This document shows positions 55,899 to 64,000 of a stretch of 64,000 bases of DNA, one piece after another. A model generated the notes under the pieces. It was given only the letters and a program-made list of their open reading frames with translations. It was not told the DNA's origin and ran no database searches. How positions within the stretch are numbered: position 1 is the stretch's first letter; every line of letters starts with the position of its first letter. Source of the stretch: Crocodylus rhombifer (lineage: Eukaryota; Chordata; Crocodylia; Crocodylidae). The translations under genes and the position numbers were made by a program. The stretch covers positions 722,832-786,831 of the forward strand of contig JAVSML010025538.1 in the NCBI GenBank assembly GCA_038503035.1, read 5' to 3'.

Positions 55899-57514
55899 CA
55901 GTATGAACATTGAAAAAAGCATTGAAAAAAATGATAAGCCTCCCTCACCAAGAATACCCTAACTGAACATGATACTGGCTTCAAAATAATGATATCTAAA
56001 AAATAATTCACGTGGAGTTTTTCTTTCTTGCCTTCTGACTTTTGAGTCTCTTCTAGCTGTAGCCATCTGCAACCATGATGGCCTCCTTTCCTAAATAGCA
56101 GAAGATACTTGCATATAGTCATCCAACTTCAGGATCGTAGGCTTTAGCAAATAAGCAGTGCTCATAATTACATCATGTTAGCAATCTTACGGCACTAACA
56201 TAATCACACCTTCACATGACAGTTCTCCGTAGTGGCCAGTGGCAAATGAGGAGGTCTAAAGTTAGGCATAACAAAAAAAGGCTTTAAAATAAGGTTATAT
56301 ACATGCAACCCAGGAGCAGAATACTTCTTTAAGATAGAAAATGACTATTATACTCTCTGATGTGTTTTAAGATCGAAAGTCAGTTAGGGTCACAGCAAGA
56401 TTGATATCGCAATCACTTTCACTAGTTGAATGGAACAACACACCTTATGGAAGGGAACAAAAACACCCCCAAAAAACCAAAAACAACCCAGACAAGATAA
56501 CATATCCTTAAGATAGAAGCAGACTACATAGGGTATATGCTTGCTGTAGTTTGAGCCAACTCAAGTCTCTCAGAAATAAGGCTAAATCAAAAGGGAAAGT
56601 GATAGAATAAGGCTGGGAAAAAAAAACACATACCTTTTTATATAGCTCACATGCTGTTAAAAGTACATGCTGAGATTGCCATTTTGGTGTTTTCTAGGCT
56701 GTAGTTGAAAATGTATCATCAGATATGTGAATTCAATACGATCCTTCAAAAGCAGAAGTCAGCACTATGCCATATGTTGTACATGCTAAACACTAGTCAA
56801 AACAGCATCATTGCAATTTACAATATGAATAACTGTCTAGAAGTTCCATCTCTCTTTGGCAGTCTGGGTAGATAATTGCTATATTTAAGATGGCAAATAA
56901 TTTCCAGTGTTTTTCTGCAGTTACAAAGGGGGTGTAGGCTGGAAAAATATCAATAGGTACCTTGCTGTATGAAGACTACAGCATTTATTTCCCTATATCA
57001 TATTCTGGTGGGGATTAGTGAACTGTTTTACTTTTAAAGACCTGAAATTCAGACATGCACTTCACAAAGAATGAATAACGCTTCAAAACATTCTACCAAG
57101 AGGCGCCACTCTGAGACTTAACAAGTCTGTCTGGTACATGTTTGGTATGTACAGTGTGCACACTGTGAAAGATGGGCCTGCTCCTCATAAAAGACAAGAA
57201 AGAGTTATTAGAAATGAATATACAGTAGCAAGTACAGGCTCAAATCATGATGGAATACAAGACTATTGTGCTAGATGCTCCACAAACACATAGTAAAAGT
57301 GTCTGCCCCAGATATCCTAGGCAAGACAAAGGAAGAATTATTACCTCCATGATTTATTTTGCTTTCTGACAAAAGCAAAATAGGCTACATCTGGGAATCT
57401 ATTAACAAATTAGTTCTAGGAAATCAGGCCATGAATCACTTCAGTAATCTCTTCATAGCTATCAGGGAAGATCATCATTCTAGAAGATACCATGAGCTCA
57501 GTTACCTTCCCAAA
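55899..57514. other. Non-coding, nothing recognised
   Basis: AT-rich DNA with no supportable feature. Confidence 0.5.
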
Positions 57515-57950
57515 AGAAGATGGAAGGGACCTCACTTCAGGTGTTTTTCTAGTCCAAGATCCTGCTCAAGGTAGGATAATCACTGTCTAACCCACTAGAG
57601 ACAAATCCATGTATAAGCTACACCGAAAAGTTTTCATGATGGAGATCCTACAATTTATCCAGATAATGTGTTCCAAATGCTTAAACATCCTTCTAGTTAA
57701 AAAGTTTTTAATAGCTAAAGCTCCTTTATTGCAATTTAAACTCATTATTCATTGACCTGCTGCCTGTGGACACAGAGAACAGTTTACCATCTTCTTTAGA
57801 GCAACCCTTTTATATTCAAAAACTTATCAAATGTCTTGTAAGTCTTCTCTAGACTAAAAACTACCATTTTGTCCAAACTTTTTTAGTAGTTCAATACCTC
57901 TAATCACTTCAGTCATTTTTGTTGCTTTCCTATGGACCTTCAATCATCAT
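57515..57950 (-). mobile_element. Ancient CR1 3'-end fragment
   Basis: In + orientation it reads 'atggaagggacctcacttca', 'tagtccaagatcctgctcaa', 'ccatcttctttagagcaacc', 'caaatgtcttgtaagtcttc', 'tctagactaaa' and 'ttgttgctttcctatgga'. This is the ordered signature of the CR1 ORF2 C-terminus and 3' UTR read backwards ('V-Q-R-R-A-x-x-I' region at the right). It is much more diverged than the other CR1 copies and without open frame. Confidence 0.75.
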
Positions 57951-59185
57951 CATTTGGTTTGGTTACTGTAAGACCAAGCTGCTCTGGATTCAGTTTAGTG
58001 GAAAAGAAAGGCAAGACATCAAACAATCAGTAAACATCACTCCCAGCCTTACAGTCTGTGTATGTCAAAGGGCTGATTGTTTCATAGGTTATAATATGAC
58101 CTTTATGTTTTAAAACAATAAACATTGTATCATTTAAGGGAAAATAGTGTGTGAGAGGGTCTTGTTTCTTTAAGAGAAAACACTAACTTGACACAAATCC
58201 ATCCAATACTTCCCAGTTTATCAATTTAATTGAGGTACCTGGCACATTTCTTCTATGGATATGAGCTATTATTTATTCTGACACAGCCTACTGGAAAGTA
58301 CCATTAGAATGAAGCAAAAAACCAAAGCCAACTAATTATGTACTCAAATGTTGGAACTTGGGTCTCCAAGGGTATATTATTGGCTGCTATATATAAAAGA
58401 AAACTTACCTGGGTCAAATGAGTCATCAACAAGAAAATGGAAATAGGGCTGGGAAAGGGAAGGTAGTGAAAGATAGAAAAATAGTTAAATGAAAATAAAT
58501 GGGCTGTAGATTTTTGTAAGTATTAAAAACAGATTTTTAGAATACCTTGTGGCAGTTCTTGCAAAGTGCCATGGAATGGTATATTATTACTCCTTACATG
58601 AATGATCTGCTAGGTCTACAGCTGAGGGCAAAACAGACAGACAGTGTTATCCATTGCATAGTCTTTAATGAGGCAATGTGAAGTTCAAGTTGCACACCAT
58701 GCAATATTTTTCTCCTCTGTTCAATCTATATTAAGTCGATAGTCTGCTAAAACCTAACATTTGTTGCATTTTTCCAATTTAGTTTCTGTCAATGTTCCCT
58801 AAAAGTGCTGAGCCTATCAAACTGACATCACCCACACAAATTTCAATAACAGTGCTGTAGTGAAAAATGCTATTAAATAGAAGCTGTGCTTTAAGGAAAC
58901 TGCTCAGCTTCTCATTCACATCTGTAAAAACTTGCCTTTTCATCAGGAATTATAAAAATCTACAAAGATGATCACTGAGGCAATGTTATAAGATTTTATT
59001 CCCTTTTTATTGATAATTCAGAAAGAAACAATAAGTAGTATTTGAGTAGACATTTTCAATGAACAGGAGTCACCTGAGATTTTGTAACTGATAAAAGATG
59101 GAGCTTATCCAAAAAATACTTGTATTGTTACAGATTTATGTGAATGTGCGAGAAATGCGGGCTGTTTCAAATCCATTACATTTCT
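57951..59185. other. Non-coding, nothing firm
   Basis: No gene or element recognised. 58740-58960 is unusually free of repeats and could be a conserved segment, but this cannot be shown here. Confidence 0.45.
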
Positions 59186-59272
59186 TAGATTTCATAGACA
59201 TTAGGGCTGGAAGGGACCTTGGAAGATCATCAAGTCCAGCCCGCTGCCCAAAGGGCAGGAAGTCAGCTGAGG

Positions 59273-60494
59273 TCATAGGATCCCAGCAAGATAAGCATCC
59301 AATTTGCTCTTGAAGGTGTTCAATGTAGGTGCTTGAACCACCTCCGATGGCAGGCTATTCCAGATCTTGGGGGCTCAGACAGTAAAGAAATTCTTCCTTA
59401 TGTCCAGCCTGAAATGGTCTTGTAGTAGTTTATGAACTTTCCACCTCATCATCCCTTGGGGCGCTCTGGTGAACAAACGTTCCCCCAGATACTGGTGGTC
59501 ACTTCGGATAAACTTATAGGTGGCCACCAGATCACCCCTGAGCCTGGACTTTTCCAGGCTGAAGAGCCCCATGGCTCTCAGCCTGTCGTTGTAAGGTCTG
59601 TTTTTCTAACCTCTGATCATGCACATGGCTCTTCTCTGGACTCTCTTAAGCTTCTCCACATCCTTTCTGAATTGTGGAGCCCAAAACTGGATGCAGAACT
59701 CCAGCTGCGGCCTCACCAAGGCCGGGTACAATGGGAGAATGACGTCTGGGGATTTGCTTGAGAAGCATCTATGGATGCAAGCCAGCGTTTTGGTCACTTT
59801 ACTAGCCGCAGCATCGCATTGCAGGCTCATGTTCATCTTGTGGTCAATGATGACCCCCAAGTCTCTTTCTTCCGTCATACTAGCCAGCATAGCACTGCCG
59901 AGCCTATAAGGATGCTGAAAGGTTTTTCTTCCCAAGGTGGAGAACCTTGCATTTTTCGGTGTTAAACACCATCAGGTTCTCGTCTGCCCATTTCCTGAGC
60001 TTGTCCAGGTCAGCCTGGGTCACCCACCTAACTTCTGGCATGGATGCTTTGCCCCAAAGTTTGGTATCATCGGCGAACTTGGCCAGTCCACTCCTGACTC
60101 CAATGTCCACATCATTAATGAAGATGTTGAACAGTATGGGTCCAAGGACAGAGCCTTGAGGGACCCCACTGGTCACAGGGCACCACGATGAGTGACTGTC
60201 TTCAATTAAAACCCTCTGGGTCCGACCACGGAGCCAATTTCCCAGGCAGCGGATCGTGGTGGAGCCAAGGCCACAACTGGCCAGTTTGGCCAAGAGGTGA
60301 TCATGGGATACCAGATCAAAAGCTTTTTTGAAGTCAAGATATATGACATCAATCTCTTCTCCCTTGTCCAGGTGATAGGTCACCTGGTCTTAGAAGGAAA
60401 TGAGACTGGTCAAACAAGACCTACCCGCAACAAACCCGTGCTGGCTATCCCTTAGGATGTTAGCCTGGGCCAGTCCATCAAGGATTTCAAAGAT
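59273..60494 (-). pseudogene. CR1 ORF2, RT second half and C-terminus (outer copy)
   Basis: The frame 59904-60383 reads '[20 protein letters not shown]', 'NWLRGRTQRVLIEDSHSSWC', '[20 protein letters not shown]', '[14 protein letters not shown]' (FADD intact) and 'WADENLMVFNTEKCKVLHLG'. A frameshift near 59920 moves to 59606-59935: 'HPYRLGSAMLASMTEERDLG', 'RPQLEFCIQFWAPQF' and 'RRAMCMIRG'. A stop and another frame follow ('FSLEKSRLRGDLVATYKFI', 'RLDIRKNFFTV'). The family stop is at 59273-59275. RT catalytic residues are present but the frame is broken at least twice. Confidence 0.9.
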
Positions 60495-60576
60495 TTCATA
60501 GACATTAGGGCTGGAAGGGACCTTGGGAGATCATCGAGTCCAGCCCCCTGTCCAAAGGGCAGGAAGTCAGCTGGGG

Positions 60577-63370
60577 TCATAGGATCCCAGCAAGATAAGC
60601 ATCCAATTTACTCTTGAAGGTGTTCAATGTAGGTGCTTGAACCACCTCCACTGGGAGACTCTTCCAGACCTTGGGGGCTCGACAGTAAAGAAATTCTTCC
60701 TTATGTCCAGCCTGAAACAGTCTTGCAGGAGTTTGTGACCGTTCGACCTTGTCATCCCTTGGGGCGCTCTAGAGAACAAACGTTCCCCCAGATCCTGGTG
60801 CTCACCCCGATAAACTTATAGGTGGCCATCAGATCACGCCTGAGCCTGCGTTTTTCCAGGCTAAAGAGCCCCATGGCTCTCAGCCTATTATCGTAAGATC
60901 TGTTTTCCTGACCTCTGATCATGCGCGTGGCTCTCCTCTGGACTCTGTCAAGCTTTTCCACATCCTTTTTGAATTGTGGAGCCCAAAACTGGACGCAGTA
61001 CTCCAGCTGCGCCCTCACCAAGGCCGAGTACAAGGGGAGAATGACGTCCCGGGATTTTCTTGAGAAGCATCTATGGATGCAAGCCAGCGTTTTGGTCGCT
61101 TTACTAGCCGCAGCATCGCATTGCAGGCTCATGTTCATCTTGTGGTCAATGATGACCCCCAAGTCTCTTTCTTCTGTAGTGCTATCCAACGTAGCACTGC
61201 CGAGCCTATAAGGGTGCTGCAGGTTTTTCCTCCCAAGGTGGAGAACTTCGCATTTTTCGGTGTTAAACACCATCAGGTTCTCATCCACCCATTTCCTGAG
61301 CTTGACCAGGTCAACCTGGATCACTCACCTATCTTCTGGCGTGGATGCTTTGCCCCAAAGTTTGGTGTCATCGGCGAACTTGGCCAGTCCACTCCTAACT
61401 CCAATGTCCACATCATTAATGAAGATGTTGAACAGGTTGGGTCCCAGGGCAGAGCCTTGAGGGACCCCACTGGTCACAGGGCACCACGATGAGTGACTGC
61501 CATCAATTACAACCCTCTGGGTCTGACTATGGAGCCAGTTTCCCAGGCAGTGGATCATGGTGGAGCCAAGGCCACAACTGGCCAGTTTGGCCAAGAGGTG
61601 ATCGTGGGATACCAGATCAAAGGCTTTTTTGAAGTCAAGATATATGACATCAATCTCATCTCCCTTGTCCAGGTGATAGGTCACCTGGTCATAGAAGGAA
61701 ATGAGATTGGTCAAACAAGACCTACCCGCAACAAACCCATGCTGGCTATCCCTTAGGATGTTAGCCTGGGCCAGTCCATCAAGGATGGCCTCCTTAATAA
61801 ACTTGTCTAAGATCTTCCCCAGGATAGAAGTCAGGCTAATGGGCCTGTAGTTAGCCGGATCCACTCTCCTCCCTTTCTTGAAGATTGGCACCACATTGGC
61901 CTTCTTCCAGTCTTCAGGCACTACACCAGAGTGCCAGGAGTTTTCAAAGATCCATGCCAGGGGCTGGGCTATGACGCTCGCCAGCTCCTTGAGTACCCTG
62001 GGGTGCAGATTGTCAGGGCCGGCTGACTTGAAGGTATCCAGCTTCTCAAGGTGTTCCTTCACGAGGTCAGTATTTATGGAGGGTAGGGGATCCCCATCAC
62101 CCGGATCTCCCTGTCCCATAGCAGGCATGGGCGTCCCATGGGACTGATGAAAGACTGCTGCAAAGTACCTATTTAATAGGTTGGCTTTTTCCTGGGCGTC
62201 AGTTGTCAGTTGCCCCATCTGGTTTAGCAGGGGTCCAACATTGCCCTTGCTTTTCCTCTGGCTCCCCACATATCTGAAAAAGGACTTTTTGTTGTCCTTG
62301 GTGCTTGAAGCTAGTTGGAGTTCAGTTGCAGCCTTGGCTTTCCTGGTTTGCTCCCTGCAGGACCAGACCAGCGCAGAATAATCCTCCTTGGAGGTGAATC
62401 CCATCCTCCATCCTTTGTAGGCTTTCCTTTTTAGCCGCAGGAGGTCCTCTAGGTCCCTAAAGAGCCAGGAGGACTGCTCTGCCTTCTGGCTGCTTTTCCT
62501 CTGTGTTGGAATAGATTTGGCTTGTGCATTGAGGATCGCTTCCTTCAGAAGCAACCACTCTTCTTGAACTCCCATCTCCCTCGGGTCATGGTCCCTAAGG
62601 GCCTGACCGACAAGCCTCTTGAGCTTGTCAAAGTTGGCTTTTCTGAAGTCAAGGACTTCTGTGTTGCTGACTGACTCGCCAGCTTTATGGCAGATGGTGA
62701 AGATGATCAGCTCGTGGTCGCTGTCACCTAGCTTCCCATCTATCACTATGTTGCCGATTAGGTCATCCCCCGTAGCCAGTACCAGGTCAAGCAGCGCTTT
62801 GCCTCTCGTTGGCCCATAGACTTTTTGAGTCAGGTATAGGTCATCCACACACGAGAGAAAGCTTTGCGACCGCTGGGATTTTGCTGAGTGATCTTCCCAC
62901 GAGATGTCCGGGTAGTTGAAGTCACCCATGACAACCAAGGTCCTGGAGCAAGCGGCCTCAGCCAGTTCCTGGGCGAACTCCTGGTCAAGCTCAGGACTTT
63001 GAGTGGGAGGTCTGTAGTAGACTCCCACCGTTGTGTCCCCTGTGCTGTATTCCCCATGAATTTTTACCCAGAGGGTCTCTAGCTGTCCATGCTGGTCACC
63101 AACATCAGCTTGCAGGGACATGTAGCTTTCCTTCACGTAGAGAGCTACATCCCTGCCCCTTTTGTCAACACGATCCCTCCTGTACAGGGTATAGCCCTCT
63201 ATACCCGTGGTCCAGTCATGGGTGGAGTCCCACCAGGTCTCTGGTATCCCAATGATGTCATAATTCTTTGCACTGAGCAGGAGGATGAGCTCCTCCTGCT
63301 TGTTGTCCAGGCTCCTGGCATTAGTGTACAGGCAGGCAAGTGTGCCCTTGGGGGCTCTTGCCTTGCTCAC
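60577..63370 (-). pseudogene. Nearly intact CR1 ORF2 (endonuclease-reverse transcriptase)
   Basis: A 681-codon open frame starts M-S-K-A-R-A-P-K-G at 63370. Endonuclease, residues 12-225: '[16 protein letters not shown]' (13-28), 'IPETWW' with Glu44, 'YYRPP' (118-122), '[19 protein letters not shown]' (146-164), 'LGDSDHELI' (214-222). Linker 230-440. RT from '[17 protein letters not shown]' (447-463), through '[14 protein letters not shown]' (507-520), '[20 protein letters not shown]' (542-561), 'YLDFKKAFD' (577-585) and '[20 protein letters not shown]' (634-653), to 'KFADDTKL' (664-671). The frame stops at 61325-61327 (TGA), where the outer copy has TGG (Trp). It continues in the same frame for 190 codons to 60752. 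There a 1-nt deletion near 60800 ('KFIG' region) shifts the frame before the C-terminal end at 60577. All catalytic motifs are present. Confidence 0.94.
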
Positions 63371-63486
63371 AGATTGTGCCAGGGCTGGGGCAGGGGTGGG
63401 CTCCCTTAAGTGCCTTGGTCTGCTGGCTTTGCAAGGGTTGCTCAGCGGGCCAGCAGTGGCAGTAGTCCCCCCATCCCCCAGCGGGC

Positions 63487-63700
63487 TTAGTTTAAAGCCC
63501 GGTGGAGCAGGTCAGCCAGCCTGGCTGAGAAGAGCCTCCTCCCCAGGGGGGAGAGGTGGAGGCCATCTCTTCCCAGCAGCTCGCTGCCTCTCTCACCAAA
63601 GAGTTGGCTGTGGTCATGGAAGCCAAAGCCTTCCCGATGACACCAGCTCCGCAGTCTTTGGTTCACTGCGTGGATCCTCCTCTCCCTCCTTAGCCCATAA
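63487..63700 (-). pseudogene. CR1 ORF1 C-terminal fragment (esterase end)
   Basis: About 70 codons in one uninterrupted frame: 'RRIHAVNQRLRSWCHREGFG', 'FHDHSQLFGERGSELLGR', '[20 protein letters not shown]' and 'LHRALN', stop at 63487-63489. The D-G-L-H block is the SGNH esterase Asp-His pair, fully conserved. The fragment begins at the 5' truncation of the inner element. ORF2 starts 116 bp downstream. Confidence 0.88.
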
Positions 63701-64000
63701 TTTCAAAGATCTGTGTCAGGGGCTGGGCTATGATGCTCACCAGCTCCTTGAGTACCCTGGGGTGTAGATTGTCAGGGCCGGCTGACTTGAAGATATCCAG
63801 CTTCTCAAGGTGTTCCTTCACAAGGTTAACATTAATGGAGGCCAGGGGATCTCCCTCCCCTGGACCTCCCTGTCCCATAGCAGGCATGGGTGTCCCATGG
63901 GACTGATGAAAGACTGACGCAAAGTACCCATTAAAAGATTGGCTTTTTCCTGGGTATCAGTTGTTAGTTGCCCCATCTGGTTCAGCAGGGGTCCAATGTT
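63701..64000 (-). pseudogene. CR1 ORF2 linker/RT start of the outer copy (window edge)
   Basis: It reads '[20 protein letters not shown]', '[20 protein letters not shown]' and 'FEI', matching residues 434-476 of the inner ORF2 closely, with upstream 'MPAMGQGGPGEGDPLASINV'. A frame lesion near 63930 separates it from the preceding linker ('[13 protein letters not shown]'-like). The true 5' continuation lies beyond the window. Confidence 0.88.

Larger units (their letters stand above)
60495..63700 (-). mobile_element. Inner CR1 LINE with exact 10-bp target duplication
   Basis: It is flanked by 'tttcaaagat' at 60485-60494 and 63701-63710. On the - strand it carries the ORF1 C-terminus, a 116-bp spacer, a full-length ORF2 and the 3' tail. 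It is 5'-truncated inside ORF1 at about 63700. It is the best-preserved CR1 in the window: ORF2 is interrupted by only one nonsense codon and one 1-nt deletion that I can see. The clean duplication and low damage suggest it is among the youngest insertions here. Confidence 0.93.
59187..64000 (-). mobile_element. Outer CR1 LINE, interrupted by a younger CR1, runs off the window
   Basis: The 3' end (in + orientation 'atttcatagacattagggct') is at about 59187. Coding sequence runs to 60484, is interrupted by the CR1 at 60495-63700, and resumes at 63701 to the window edge. Compared with the inner copy, the outer copy lacks the equivalent of 61786-61941 (156 bp, exactly 52 codons). The window cuts it in the linker before the RT. 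Both copies belong to the same 3'-end subfamily. Confidence 0.9.

Overview
This window is vertebrate nuclear DNA, most likely from a crocodilian (or another non-avian archosaur or turtle). It has no operons and no long conserved host ORF, and its background is AT-rich and non-coding. It is loaded with CR1-type LINE retrotransposons whose 3' ends and ORF2 proteins look like reptilian CR1, plus hAT-like and foldback DNA transposons, MIR/CORE-SINE relics and microsatellites. The species call is inference from repeat content, not from a gene. I find no convincing host protein-coding exon, tRNA, rRNA or CRISPR array. Every protein-like signal I can recognise belongs to a transposable element.

Layout: 1-17296 is mostly anonymous intergenic or intronic DNA with DNA-transposon relics: a hAT-like element with an 8-bp target duplication (4761-5539), foldback structures (7756-8010, 10130-10540), a TIR element (11572-11906), a 57-bp-arm hairpin (13294-13433), a GC-rich element (13768-14750) and an AT-ended element (15087-15775). 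17297-25385 is one essentially full-length CR1 on the + strand (5' UTR, ORF1, ORF2, 3' tail), split by three later CR1 insertions, two on the - strand and one on the +. 27036-31850 is a second, older + strand CR1 (tandem 5' UTR, ORF1 esterase, endonuclease). It carries an inserted, internally deleted CR1 that keeps its 5' promoter units and 3' end. 31860-46138 is mostly anonymous, with a MITE-like hairpin, a MIR, a decayed L3-like LINE and a 1-kb foldback element. 46139-51790 is an unclassified repeat interrupted by a 3.4-kb - strand CR1. 55099-55898 is a second copy, inverted, of the hAT-like family at 4761. 59187-64000 is a - strand CR1 interrupted by a nearly intact CR1 (60495-63700) with a clean 10-bp target-site duplication.

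How the parts work together: CR1 ORF1 carries an SGNH-type esterase domain. ORF2 carries an APE-type endonuclease and a reverse transcriptase with a FADD active site. All copies here are broken by stops, frameshifts or deletions. The best-preserved is the inner element at 60495-63700, whose ORF2 shows one nonsense codon and one frameshift. The nesting gives a relative order of insertion between two CR1 3'-end subfamilies. One has a 3' end reading, on the opposite strand, 'catagacattagggctgg'; the other reads 'catagtttctagggtc'.
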